Source of the DNA: Novipirellula galeiformis
GTDB taxonomy: Bacteria; Planctomycetota; Planctomycetia; Pirellulales; Pirellulaceae
Length of the DNA stretch: 64,000 bases
Assembly (NCBI RefSeq): GCF_007860095.1
Contig: NZ_SJPT01000008.1
Span: forward strand, 45,361-109,360
Direction of reading: 5' to 3'
The notes beneath the pieces are model-generated. The model saw only the letters and a program-made list of their open reading frames with translations, was not told the origin of the DNA and made no database searches. Positions 27,256 to 35,976 of this stretch are shown here, piece after piece (the stretch's first letter is position 1; each line of letters opens with the position of its first letter). The translations under genes were made by a program, and so were the position numbers.

Positions 27256-28308
27256 CGAGACGCTCCCGCTTGGTTCAATCCCGTTCGAAGCGTCCGTTCC
27301 GTCCAGCTCGAAGCGTCGTCGAGCCGTGCTGCGTTCCGACGACAAGGTCGGCGCTGTTGATGACGACGACGCTCCACAAGTTCCGCCTTTTCAAGAACAC
27401 TGAAGGGGTTGGGGGATGGACGCCATGGTGACATCCAACGTCTTAATCCGTTGCGAGACTCTACTTTCGCCCCTAGCCCACTCGACGAAAATTGACGGGC
27501 CGTGTGAGGCCGAGAGCGTGTGAGGCCGAGAGAGCTTGAAACGAAATGGTCAGATCGCCTTCGGCCATGAACGGTTGCTCCTAATCTTAATCCTACTCTT
27601 ACTCTTAATCATCAAGATTCGCGAGGCCGGGTTTGCGTCGAGTCGGGGTTTGCGTCGAGGCGGGGCGATGCGCGGTGACCGTCGCCGGCATTTCGGGCAC
27701 TTCGATGGGGGGAACCACGCCAACGTTGCCTGTGGCAGTGAGTCTCAATCGCTGAATATTCGAGTCGTTAATTTCCGAGTCGTTAATCGTCTGGTCGCTC
27801 GTGTTGTCAACACAAACCGATGGCGACCGCCTCATTGACGCCGAGGTTGCCCCGCTGTCGCGGCTCTCCTGCGTCCGGAAGCAATCGAGATGGCCGAGCG
27901 TTGCCATCGAGCGTTGCCATCGAGCGTTGCCATCGAGCGTTGCCATCGTTCGGATAACGATTCAAGGCAAGATTGGGGATTAGGAACCCTGTTCATGGCC
28001 GAAGGGCGTGAAGGGTTGCGAGAATTTTTCGTTCATGACTGCTGACATTTTTCTTCGTCGCCATCGTTCAAGCCGTGGCCCTCGATCCAGCAAATGATGA
28101 GACGGACGCCGTTTTCACGGCGCGAATGACGACCGTTGCGATCCCCACGCCGTTCCGCATCCCCTCAGTAGGGCGTTGCTGGACCGATTCCGCTAAACAT
28201 TTACGCTCCTGCGTCGAGCATCGAGCCTTGCGAGAGGAGTGCAAAAGCGTACGCTTTAGGCTCATTCTCTCCTTCCGCGTGCAACTTTTGACGGCAAGTT
28301 AACCATCC
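27256..28308. other. Long repeat-rich spacer
   Basis: 1,053 bp with no gene I can support. Notable are the 16-bp perfect tandem CGTGTGAGGCCGAGAG (27501-27532), GGGTTTGCGTCGAG twice (27629-27659), a pyrimidine-rich ATCTTAATCCTACTCTTACT-like stretch near 27580-27610, and four tandem copies of a 13-mer at 27896-27947. The promoters of the sigma gene (left) and the ZIP transporter (right) must lie here. Confidence 0.55.
27896..27947. repeat. Four tandem copies of a 13-bp unit
   Basis: GAGCGTTGCCATC repeated four times without a mismatch. There are no spacers between copies, so this is a direct tandem array and not CRISPR-like. Confidence 0.95.
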
Positions 28309-29232
28309 ATGACGGGCTCTTTATTGGCGGTCTATTGTATTTTGATCATTGCCGGATCCGTCACGGGGGGATGGTTGCCTGCGATCATTCGGATGACCCA
28401 TTTGCGAACTCAATTGCTGATGAGTTTCGTGGCCGGATTGATGCTGGGCATTGCGATGCTGCACATGTTGCCACATGCGTTTCAACTGATGCACTCGGCG
28501 CCGTTGGCCGGTGGAGCTGCGTTGGGGGGGATCGTTGCCATGTTCATTCTGCTACGCGCGTTCAATACGCACGCTCATGGGGCCATTGAAACCTCCAGTG
28601 GCGAAGCGAGCGGGGCTGGCCACGACCATAGCCACGATCACGATCACGACCATGATCATGGCCACAAACATACTCATAGCCACAAGCCATCCCGAGACAT
28701 TGGTTGGCTGGGAATGTTGCTCGGGCTGGGCTTGCACACGCTGATGGACGGCGTGGCGCTCGCGGCGAGTGTGACCGCAGAATCCCACCACAATCCGTGG
28801 TTGGGACTGGCGGGGCTGGGGACGTTCTTGGCCGTCGTGTTGCATAAGCCGCTCGATGCCTTTGCGATCACATCGGTGATGCGAAAGGGAGGCTGGACAT
28901 CGACTCAGCAAAGCTTGGTCAATTTGACGTTCTCGTTGGCGTGCCCCATCGGTGCGATTTTGTTTTACATTGGTGTGAACTACCTGTCCGCTGACGGAAC
29001 GCTGTTGGGGTGGGGGTTGGCGATCTCAGCGGGCTTCTTTATCTGTATTTCGCTATCGGACTTGCTGCCGGAAGTGGCGTTCCATGATCATGATCGTTTA
29101 AAGTTGACCTCGGCGCTGCTGATCGGCATTGCCTTGGCCGTGGGGATCGAAAGTCTGCCTGGGCATAGCCACACCGTCACCCCACCGGTTGTGGATGCGG
29201 TGACGTTGGAAATGGCAAGCGAGACTCCCTAG
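28309..29232 (+). CDS. ZIP family divalent metal transporter
   Basis: A 307-aa inner-membrane protein with about eight helices and the classical variable His-rich loop between helices 3 and 4 (HDHSHDHDHDHDHGHKHTHS). Helix 4 shows LGLHTLMDGVALAASV and helix 5 FLAVVLHKPLDAFAITSVM, corresponding to the ZIP metal-binding HxxxDG and HKxxDA motifs (usually HNxxDG and HExxxg). It is likely to import zinc or iron. The ATG is at 28309. No clear Zur or Fur box was recognised upstream. Confidence 0.88.
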   Translation: MTGSLLAVYCILIIAGSVTGGWLPAIIRMTHLRTQLLMSFVAGLMLGIAMLHMLPHAFQLMHSAPLAGGAALGGIVAMFILLRAFNTHAHGAIETSSGEASGAGHDHSHDHDHDHDHGHKHTHSHKPSRDIGWLGMLLGLGLHTLMDGVALAASVTAESHHNPWLGLAGLGTFLAVVLHKPLDAFAITSVMRKGGWTSTQQSLVNLTFSLACPIGAILFYIGVNYLSADGTLLGWGLAISAGFFICISLSDLLPEVAFHDHDRLKLTSALLIGIALAVGIESLPGHSHTVTPPVVDAVTLEMASETP

Positions 29233-29357
29233 CGCGGGCGATTCACCCGGGAAACGCAGCGCGCTCGCAGCACGATTCGCCCCCTACTCAGAACGCCACC
29301 GCGGAAGCACCGCAGTCTCTGGTGGTTCTGCTTCCCTTTCACGGCAAGGATTGACGC

Positions 29358-30236
29358 GTGCAAACGATCATCGATTGGTTGGCGACATTGCAATGGGAGC
29401 GACTTGTTCCCGAGTTGATTGGCAAGGCATTGGGCTTTTTGACCGGTTTTGCCGCCAGTTGGTTTTTGTTGTTTCGGCGTCGGCTCAATGCAATTCAGCG
29501 GATGCAATCGGGCGATTCAGATGACTTTATCTTTCAGATGCATTGTCTGTTTCCCTCCGCCGGCAACGACGATCAATTCGTGCTGTTGTTTCGCAACGTG
29601 GCGCCGAAAACCACGCTGAATGATTTGTATGACAACATCGCCGTGCGTGAGGTGCTGAAGGAAATTGCAGACCAAACGACGCTCGAGAATCCAATATTGC
29701 AAACGCAAGGAACGCTTGGGTTTGAGCTGCTGAACGATGCGGTCGGGCATCTCGCCGGCTTGTTGGCATCGACGCCGTTCAAACGCGAGGCTTGGTTGTT
29801 TGCGATGACCTGTGAAGATCGCCAAGTGGTGCGTAAGAAGTGCGTTCGCTGCTTTCTGATTCGGCCTGCCGATTTGGAGCGATTCTTGGATTGGCAATGG
29901 TGCCAAACCAACGTCTTGGTTGAAAAACCGTGGCATTGGTTTCGGGTCGTGGCATTGCACCGGATCGCGTGTGAGTGGCAGCTCGAGCAGCAGATGGCGA
30001 TCCAAGAGGCAGATCGCGGGCAAGATCATGAGATGCCGCTCGTCGACAAACAGGTCCGTCACGATCGTGTGCGGATGTTGTCGCTAGGGTTGAATCAGGA
30101 TGAAATTCCCGTCGGTCAACCGCATCGGATCGATTGGGAACGTCATCTACCAAGTCTCGAGAAAATGGGGCTCCGGTTAGCCGCGCCGCGACCCGACGAG
30201 GTGAGTCCTGAGGAACCGGTTCCACCCCCGTCGTGA
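29358..30236 (+). CDS. Membrane-anchored protein of unknown function
   Basis: 292 aa beginning with a GTG at 29358. One N-terminal membrane helix (LIGKALGFLTGFAASWFLLF) followed by RRR places the rest in the cytoplasm by the positive-inside rule. The soluble part has alpha/beta character, with CEDRQVVRKKCVRCFLIRP and FLDWQWCQTNVLVEKPWHWF as its most distinctive segments, and ends in a proline-rich tail. I do not recognise the family. It lies 125 bp downstream of the ZIP gene on the same strand; co-transcription is possible but not evident. Confidence 0.65.
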   Translation: MQTIIDWLATLQWERLVPELIGKALGFLTGFAASWFLLFRRRLNAIQRMQSGDSDDFIFQMHCLFPSAGNDDQFVLLFRNVAPKTTLNDLYDNIAVREVLKEIADQTTLENPILQTQGTLGFELLNDAVGHLAGLLASTPFKREAWLFAMTCEDRQVVRKKCVRCFLIRPADLERFLDWQWCQTNVLVEKPWHWFRVVALHRIACEWQLEQQMAIQEADRGQDHEMPLVDKQVRHDRVRMLSLGLNQDEIPVGQPHRIDWERHLPSLEKMGLRLAAPRPDEVSPEEPVPPPS

Positions 30237-30458
30237 TGAACGCGGTACTGCGAGCGGATCAAGTCCGAATTTGATCGCGGGGAGTCAATCACCTCGAGTC
30301 AATCGCGGGGAGTTGTCCGGTTGTGTCGTGGCGTGTCTTGTTGTGGTGCGGTGTCGCAGACTCGCCCTGTTCCCTCGGCGACCTGTGCTTCGCAAAAGGT
30401 TAGACTACCGCATCGCTGTACTCCATTCACGCTCTCTCAACCCCCACGCACGCCTGCA

Positions 30459-31271
30459 ATGCTTCAAGATCCCCCCGTTTCCGATTACGACCTGCACTTC
30501 GAATTGTTTGGATTTCGGGTCCGAATTGCTTGGTCGTTTTGGCTCGGAGCTTTAATTTTTGGATTTTATTTGGTCCGCGCCGTCGATGACCGATTCATTG
30601 CATCCGGAGACGGCAGTCCAGGAAAATTGGCGCTGCTAATCTTGTGGGCGCTATGCATGTTGGTCTCGATTTTGATCCATGAATTGGGGCATGCGTTTGC
30701 CTTTCGTCAGTTCGGTATTCAGTCTTCGATTGTGCTTTATCACTTCGGTGGGCTAGCGATTCCGAGCTCGACGTTTGGTACCGGTCGCGGGTCGGGACAG
30801 CTAAACGAGAAGCAAGATTTATGGGTGGCTTTGGCTGGTCCTCTGGCCCAAATCGTCTCGGCAATGTTGTTAGTCGGCGTCTTCGTGGTGTCGGGATTTC
30901 GAGTCGAAGCCCTGGCCTGGATCGACAGCGTGGTGCCCTTGGGTTTGACCAAGATTCCGGGGGTGATGGAGGGCGATCCGATCACCAGTTCCGGCTTGTA
31001 TGCGTTGGTGTTGTTCTACACTTTTCCTAGTGTTTTGTGGGCGCTTTTGAATTTGGTTCCTGTTTGGCCACTCGATGGCGGACGGATCATGAACTCGCTT
31101 GTGCTACTCAATGGTGGACGTCGCGAACAAGCGCTTTGGATCAGCGTTTTTGCTGCGGGGTTGTTGACGCTGTATGCGTTTAACCATCGTCAAACGTTTA
31201 TGGGCATCTTGTTTTTGTCGTTAGCGTTTAGCAATTACCAAATGTTGCAACAGACTGGACGTTGGCGATAA
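30459..31271 (+). CDS. Site-2 protease family (M50) integral membrane metalloprotease
   Basis: 270 aa with five or six helices. The zinc motif is HELGH at residues 74-78 within a transmembrane helix (MLVSILIHELGHAFAFRQFG), and the third ligand is in PVWPLDGGRIMNSLVLL. These are the S2P/SpoIVFB hallmarks of intramembrane proteases that cleave transmembrane regulators. No PDZ domain is present. The ATG at 30459 is chosen because the 46 upstream codons are not similar to anything and overlap repeat-like spacer. The target is unknown; no anti-sigma factor lies adjacent. Confidence 0.85.
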   Translation: MLQDPPVSDYDLHFELFGFRVRIAWSFWLGALIFGFYLVRAVDDRFIASGDGSPGKLALLILWALCMLVSILIHELGHAFAFRQFGIQSSIVLYHFGGLAIPSSTFGTGRGSGQLNEKQDLWVALAGPLAQIVSAMLLVGVFVVSGFRVEALAWIDSVVPLGLTKIPGVMEGDPITSSGLYALVLFYTFPSVLWALLNLVPVWPLDGGRIMNSLVLLNGGRREQALWISVFAAGLLTLYAFNHRQTFMGILFLSLAFSNYQMLQQTGRWR

Positions 31272-31615
31272 AAACCATGATCGATTTTGAAGTTCAAATG
31301 CACCGCATGCGTGGCAGCGGTGGTCCGCGCAAAAGCGAACTTCGATTTCAATCCACGACGCATCGCTTCGTCGACGCGTCGTGAAGATGGACGCTGCGAT
31401 TTTTGATGTCCGTTGATCAAATCGAGATCAGCAAATCGATCGCGCAGCGACGTCACGTAACAAAAAAAACTTTCTCTGCAAGCGCATTTTTCATGAAAAA
31501 GATGTTGCGGAATTCTGAGAAGCGCGTACAGTTACGCGCAGTTTCTAAACGGTTGAAAGCAAGGGCATCATTGATGTGGATCATCAACGCTCTGAGATTC
31601 AACTTCCAATCACGA

Positions 31616-31678
31616 TTGGTGAGCCGTGGCCGGTGACTTTTAGAACGCGGTTCTAATAAAGTCACAAGGACTCACCAA
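31616..31678 (+). promoter_or_regulatory. Nested hairpin in the leader of the H1-like gene
   Basis: The inner stem GTGACTTT-TAGAAC (31633-31646) pairs with GTTCTA-at-AAAGTCAC (31650-31665) across a GCG loop, 14 bp with a 2-nt bulge. An outer arm TTGGTGAG (31616-31623) pairs with CTCACCAA (31671-31678). The structure ends 26 nt before the GTG start and does not include the ribosome-binding site. It could be a leader regulatory RNA, an attenuator, or an operator in DNA form. Confidence 0.55.
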
Positions 31679-31693
31679 CGTGCCCTTTCTCGC

Positions 31694-31698
31694 GGAGG
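31694..31698 (+). promoter_or_regulatory. Strong Shine-Dalgarno sequence for a GTG start
   Basis: GGAGG at 31694-31698, followed by AA and GAAC before the GTG at 31705 (6-nt spacing). It decides the start of the H1-like gene, since no ATG is available. Such a complete match is uncommon among the genes of this window. Confidence 0.8.
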
Positions 31699-31704
31699 AA
31701 GAAC

Positions 31705-32010
31705 GTGGCCAAGAAAAAAGCAACGAAGAAAAAAGTAACGAAGAAGGCTGTAACCAAGAAGCCTGTTACCAAGAAAGCAGCAACCAAGAAAAAGGTCGCT
31801 AAGAAGGCTCCTGCTAAGAAAGCACCGGCCGCTAAGAAGGCAACCAAGAAGAAGGTAACCAAGAAAAAGGTAACCAAGAAGAAGGCCGCTAAGAAGGCTC
31901 CTGCGAAGAAAGCACCAGCGGCTAAGAAAGCTACCAAGAAGAAGGTCACCAAGAAAAAGGTAACCAAGAAGAAAGTAACCAAGAAGAAAGCCGCTAAGAA
32001 GCGTCGCTAG
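31705..32010 (+). CDS. Lysine/alanine-rich histone H1-like nucleoid protein
   Basis: 101 aa made almost entirely of K, A, T, V and P, in KKATKKKVTKK and KKAPAKKAPAAKKA repeats, ending KKAAKKRR. This composition matches the C-terminal tail of eukaryotic H1 and bacterial H1-like proteins (Hc1/Hc2, AlgP-type tails), which bind and compact DNA by charge. There is no folded domain. Two near-identical blocks in the DNA indicate internal duplication, and copy number is likely to vary between strains. The start is the GTG at 31705 with a strong GGAGG. A structured leader precedes it and a classic terminator follows. Confidence 0.85.
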   Translation: MAKKKATKKKVTKKAVTKKPVTKKAATKKKVAKKAPAKKAPAAKKATKKKVTKKKVTKKKAAKKAPAKKAPAAKKATKKKVTKKKVTKKKVTKKKAAKKRR

Positions 32011-32054
32011 TCTTTGAGGGGCTTCCTTCACTCGACTGAGTGGCAACGGAGTTC

Positions 32055-32097
32055 AAAAAGCCGCGTCGGAGTTTATGCTCTGACGCGGCTTTTTTTT
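32055..32097 (+). terminator. Rho-independent terminator of the H1-like gene
   Basis: AAAAAGCCGCGTC (32055-32067) pairs with GACGCGGCTTTTT (32082-32094); the stem extends through GGAG/CTCT to a TTTATG loop and ends in a run of eight T residues. It is U-tract flanked on both sides and so could work in both directions. Confidence 0.93.
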
Positions 32098-32245
32098 ATG
32101 CCGTAAGTGACAACTCAATGCCAATATGGCAGCTTCGCGTTGATCGCAAGCGAGACCAACCCAAGGGCGGAGCATCGCCGATCGCGGGCACGATTCGCAC
32201 TCGCGATTGCGTTCGCACCCGCGATTGGATGATCGCAGAGCGTGC

Positions 32246-33340
32246 CTACAGCGTTGGCAAACTGGGTTTCGGTGGGTTTGCGGCGGCCTTCGATGCGAGG
32301 GCGCGGACGAGTGCTTTCGCCGTCGTTTCGAACGGCTTTCGAGCGCGATCATTTTCGCAAAGCGCGGTTGCCAACCGCCCTTCGTCTCCCGCGGTCCGCA
32401 GTTCAATGTCGATCGGCAATGCACCGAGGAATGCAATCCCCAGCTCCTCGGCCTTCGCTCGCGCTCCACCGCGTCCAAAGATGTCGTAGGTCTTGCCACA
32501 GTCCGGGCACGTGAATCCGCTCATGTTCTCAACCATCCCCAAGATCGGAATGTTGACCTTGCGAAACATGCTGATCGCCTTGATCGCATCGAGCAAAGCG
32601 ACTTCTTGTGGGGTGCATACCACCACGCTGCCCGCAAGCGGCAGCGCTTGCGAAAGCGTCAATGCGATGTCACCGGTTCCGGGGGGCATGTCGATCACGA
32701 GGTAGTCGAGTTCGCCCCAATGGGTGTCGCCTAAAAATTGGTTGATCGATCCGTGTAACATCGGACCACGCCAAATCACCGCTTGGTCGGGCTCGACAAG
32801 GAAGCCCATCGACATCACCGGCATCGGCGGACGACCGCTGTCATCGCTTAGCATGATTGGCTCGATCTTCTTGTCGGAGTTCACGGCGGGGCGACCGGAC
32901 AATCCCAGCAGGTGCGGAACGCTAGGGCCGTACACGTCGGCGTCCATCAATCCGACCTTGCTGCCGAGTTGTCGCAACATCAATGCGATCGAAGCTGCCA
33001 CGGTGCTCTTGCCGACCCCCCCTTTGCCGCTGCCTACTGCGATCACGCTTTTGACGCGTAGACCGACTTGGCCGAGGCGTGCGGGAGGCCGCACGTGCTC
33101 GATGACCTCGACCTTCGCTTGAGTTCCTGGCACTGCAGCGACGATCTTGGCTTCGATGGCTTCGGCCACCTCCTCCGCGATCGGTTGAGAGTGGGACGTC
33201 AGCGCCAACGTCACGGTGGCGGAGTGGCCTTCGACTTGGACGTCCTTGATTTGCCCCATCGAGCCAATCGGACGTCCAGTTTCAGGATCAGGAAACGATT
33301 CAATCGCAGCGCGAACAGAGTCAGGATTCAAAGCGGACAT
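32246..33340 (-). CDS. mrp: Mrp/ApbC family iron-sulfur carrier ATPase
   Basis: 364 aa. An N-terminal MIP18/DUF59-like domain (residues 1-85) is followed by a deviant Walker A, GSGKGGVGKSTVA (residues 103-115), then DADVYGPSVPHLLG, VIDMPPGTGDIALTLSQ and the C-terminal CPDCG pair that ligates a bridging [4Fe-4S] cluster between two subunits. The family delivers Fe-S clusters to apoproteins. The start is the ATG at 33340; the in-frame 59-codon extension is not similar. It lies 146 bp downstream of the end of the unknown gene at 33487, with no obvious functional link. Confidence 0.92.
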   Translation of the reverse strand: MSALNPDSVRAAIESFPDPETGRPIGSMGQIKDVQVEGHSATVTLALTSHSQPIAEEVAEAIEAKIVAAVPGTQAKVEVIEHVRPPARLGQVGLRVKSVIAVGSGKGGVGKSTVAASIALMLRQLGSKVGLMDADVYGPSVPHLLGLSGRPAVNSDKKIEPIMLSDDSGRPPMPVMSMGFLVEPDQAVIWRGPMLHGSINQFLGDTHWGELDYLVIDMPPGTGDIALTLSQALPLAGSVVVCTPQEVALLDAIKAISMFRKVNIPILGMVENMSGFTCPDCGKTYDIFGRGGARAKAEELGIAFLGALPIDIELRTAGDEGRLATALCENDRARKPFETTAKALVRALASKAAANPPKPSLPTL

Positions 33341-33486
33341 GGATATCGATTCAAAGAAAGTTGAGGGGTTGCGTTGCACAGGCGACTCGCCCGCGTTGTG
33401 AAAAAAATCGGGCCAGTCGCCCGCACGATGGATTCGAACCAGAAAGGTTGACCGCAATGCACCGCCATGGCAAGTCGGTAGCCGAA

Positions 33487-33957
33487 TCAGTCCCGACGCG
33501 TCGGCGCTGCGAAACAACGCCGATTGATTCGGGCGGCGACGTTTTGTAGCGATTCAGGATTGCGTAATTGGATGGCGATACCGAACTCGGAGATCGCGGG
33601 GTGCAACGAGCTCGGAATCCGGGTGATGCCGGCCAATTGAATGACCTCCGGGAACGCCCAGCGGGTCTCGGTGATGATGCGGCACTTCGCCGCAATCGAT
33701 TTGGGGGCAAGTTCCCAGAGTACGATCACGGGGGGGCGTCTGCGAAACGTCCGCTTGGGGTGACGGCCGGCAAGTCGGCCAGAAAGCAGGTTGGGAAGCT
33801 CTTCCGCGTCGCAGGAAATCACGACGGGAACCCATGGCTCCGCCAGCCCCTCGGCAGCGAAGCGACGCGCAGCGTCGGCCCAGCGGTTGCCCTGCTCGCA
33901 AACGAGCCAGGTCACGTCGTCGGAGGACTCAAGCAATTCATTGGCGATCGCTTTCAT
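33487..33957 (-). CDS. Unknown protein translationally coupled to the NtrC-like regulator
   Basis: 156 aa, start ATG at 33957 overlapping the TGA of the preceding regulator by four bases. The sequence is alpha/beta with an N-terminal VTWLVCEQGNRWADAARRFA, a basic stretch RHPKRTFRRRPPVIVLWEL, and a C-terminal hydrophobic-basic end. It resembles a small receiver- or Rossmann-like fold but lacks any phospho-acceptor motif that I can assign. I do not recognise the family. The coupling implies that it is made in fixed ratio to the regulator and may be its partner. Confidence 0.65.
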   Translation of the reverse strand: MKAIANELLESSDDVTWLVCEQGNRWADAARRFAAEGLAEPWVPVVISCDAEELPNLLSGRLAGRHPKRTFRRRPPVIVLWELAPKSIAAKCRIITETRWAFPEVIQLAGITRIPSSLHPAISEFGIAIQLRNPESLQNVAARINRRCFAAPTRRD

Positions 33958-35408
33958 GTCTGCTCGCGATCCGCAGGCGAGGCAGGCTTCTTAGCGGTGG
34001 TTGTCGGCTGGGCGTGCTTCGGATCGCTTGTGACCGACTCGATTCGGCGTAGCAATCGCGAGCGTGTGATACCAAGCAAGCGGGCCGCCGCGGCGCGGTT
34101 GCCGTCGCTCGCCTCCAACGCGCTATGGATCATCTTCAATTCAAACGACTCAAGCATTTCGTCCAACGAAACACTTTGCACCTTGCGACGTTGTGCGACA
34201 TCACCGGGACGGAATGAGCGTATCGCCAGAGGGAAATTTTCGGGGCCAATCGCGTCTCGCGTCGCACTTCGCACCGCGTGCCGCATCGCGGCATCGAGTT
34301 CTTCGAAATTGTTCGGCCAAGGATAGATGACCAACGCGTCAAGCGCCGCGCGACTTAGTCGTTCACCCACCCCTTCGCCTGCGGCATGACGTGCATCGAC
34401 GACCGCGGCTGCTAGCAGTGGGATGTCTTCGCTGCGAGAGGAAAGGGGATCGATGGTGACGGTTAGCGAAGCGAGTAGATCGGCCAGGGCCGCGTCGACG
34501 GGTGGCTTGGCCCGCTCGCTAACGTTTGCATCGTTGCTGGTGCTCGTGCTCGAGATCGCGTTGGTATCAATGCACGACGCGTCGCTGCCAAGACCGAGCA
34601 ACCGCAGACGGCCACTGTGCGAGAGCAGCAGGTGAACCAGATGTCGCTGAGCATCCAGCGGCATCTCATCCAACCCACGTACCAAGACCGTCGCCTGGGC
34701 TTCCGGCGAGCTTGCGAGTTGATTGACGACCGGTACGATCGACGCATCGAGTAGTTCAGGGTCCATCAAGGGGCCGTCGACGATCGCGATCGCTTCGCGC
34801 GGCGCCGATTGTTGGTGGATGCGCATCGCGATGGACTCCGAATGACACCCCGTGGGGCCAAACAGTCCGATGTGAGTGCGCACCGAGGATGCGACCTGAA
34901 TTCTGGCTCGCAGACGTTTCGCCGAGGAGGAAACGCCAGCCGTGGCGATGGTGGCGATGCCCGCGTGGCGTTTTCGCCATGCATCGAGTTGTTGCCGCAC
35001 CGCGGCCGCGTCGGCAAGTTCCTCGTCGGCCACGCGGTCACTAAACTGTCCACCGATCGCAATCGTTAGCCCCGACTCGCCTTGTCCCACGCGGACGAAG
35101 CGAACGTCGATGGGGGCGATGCGACGATTGGCATCGCCCGCGGGCTGGACACGCAGCGAAGCGGTGCCGCGCCGATCGAGCCCCGGAGGGGGCGAGAGCG
35201 TCGCGGCGAGCAGATCGAGGGGATCGTTTGAGAGCGGGCTCCCTGCGATCGCACGACGCTGCAGCAGGTGGGCTCCGTCGATCCCCAGCCATTTCGCTGT
35301 CGCAGCCGACAGGTAAATGAGTTTGCCCTTAGGGTCGATCGCCCAAAACGGTGCATCGGACGCGTCCAGTAGACGCATCAAGTTGCGGATCTTTGTTCCT
35401 GCGGTCAT
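33954..35408 (-). CDS. Degenerate NtrC-type regulator: PAS, ATPase-like and Fis-type HTH domains
   Basis: 484 aa. Residues about 5-130 form a PAS domain (LLDASDAPFWAIDPKGKLIY). The central part follows the AAA+ enhancer-binding template, but Walker A reads GPTGCHSESIA, without the lysine, and the Walker B position reads IVDGPLMD, lacking the catalytic acids. The sigma-54-contacting GAFTGA loop is absent. The lid IYPWPNNFEELDAAMRHAV is retained, as is a C-terminal Fis-type helix-turn-helix (LEASDGNRAAAARLLGITRS). It most likely binds DNA but cannot hydrolyse ATP or activate sigma-54. The start is the ATG at 35408. Confidence 0.8.
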   Translation of the reverse strand: MTAGTKIRNLMRLLDASDAPFWAIDPKGKLIYLSAATAKWLGIDGAHLLQRRAIAGSPLSNDPLDLLAATLSPPPGLDRRGTASLRVQPAGDANRRIAPIDVRFVRVGQGESGLTIAIGGQFSDRVADEELADAAAVRQQLDAWRKRHAGIATIATAGVSSSAKRLRARIQVASSVRTHIGLFGPTGCHSESIAMRIHQQSAPREAIAIVDGPLMDPELLDASIVPVVNQLASSPEAQATVLVRGLDEMPLDAQRHLVHLLLSHSGRLRLLGLGSDASCIDTNAISSTSTSNDANVSERAKPPVDAALADLLASLTVTIDPLSSRSEDIPLLAAAVVDARHAAGEGVGERLSRAALDALVIYPWPNNFEELDAAMRHAVRSATRDAIGPENFPLAIRSFRPGDVAQRRKVQSVSLDEMLESFELKMIHSALEASDGNRAAAARLLGITRSRLLRRIESVTSDPKHAQPTTTAKKPASPADREQT

Positions 35409-35652
35409 GGATTCGGTGTGCTCGCGACTTGAAACCCCGCAGACGCTTAAATGGGAGCCCCTCAGGCCGCCATTGCGCCGCGAACGCTGTCCCAACAGAT
35501 TGCGGGGGGTTCCCCGCCTGCCGAGTCGCGTGTCGGTTGAGAGACGCAACGCAGGAGCCTGGGGACGATCGCAATCGAGGGCCCTGGTTGGCTCTCAGCA
35601 GCTGAGTGCTAGCGTTAGGAGTGCTTCGCCCTCGAAGCAGGGTTGCTTCGTC

Positions 35653-35976
35653 CTAGAACACGTCGAGGATAAAGTGATGGCCTTGGTGAAAGCGGCGACT
35701 GCTGGGGTAATAGTTGTGCCACTTCTTGTTGTACACCGGAATCCGCATTTCCTGGGGATAACGATGGTACAGGCTATCGCTGCTTTGGAAGTATTCTTGG
35801 CTGTAAAAGTTTTGCGGGTAATAGACGTAGGGGTAGTGATAGAACCGGTTCCAATCACGGGCACCCGCTTGCCCGCCCCAATTTTGACCATAAGCGCGTT
35901 GGTCGGCCGAGGCCGAATCGGCCAACGCAAAACAACTGCCAAACAAGACAGCGGCAAACAATAAATGGCGGAGCAT
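35653..35976 (-). CDS. Small secreted tyrosine/histidine-rich protein
   Basis: 107 aa with a clear signal peptide (MLRHLLFAAVLFGSCFALAD, cleavage after SASA). The mature 80 residues are rich in Y, H, Q and N (YHYPYVYYPQNFYSQEYFQS, KKWHNYYPSSRRFHQGHHF). It has no cysteine after the signal and no recognisable domain. The start is the ATG at 35976. It appears to be transcribed alone, divergent from the gene at 36307. The role is unknown; composition suggests a surface-exposed or metal-binding peptide. Confidence 0.68.
   Translation of the reverse strand: MLRHLLFAAVLFGSCFALADSASADQRAYGQNWGGQAGARDWNRFYHYPYVYYPQNFYSQEYFQSSDSLYHRYPQEMRIPVYNKKWHNYYPSSRRFHQGHHFILDVF

Larger units (their letters stand above)
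31272..31704. other. Spacer and structured leader ahead of the H1-like gene
   Basis: 433 bp with no gene. Its last 90 bases carry the nested inverted repeats described at 31616-31678 and a strong ribosome-binding site. The rest holds short open frames without recognisable proteins. Confidence 0.55.

Noticed and set aside
27896..27947. CRISPR array
   Set aside because: The four copies are directly adjacent with no unique spacers, and no cas gene is in the window. The same applies to the arrays at 43339-43398 and 56355-56430.
31662..31982. Very hydrophobic open frame (repeated FFLVTFFL) on the minus strand
   Set aside because: It is the reverse complement of the lysine-rich gene: AAG/AAA codons read in reverse give F and L. 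The gene on the plus strand has a ribosome-binding site and terminator.
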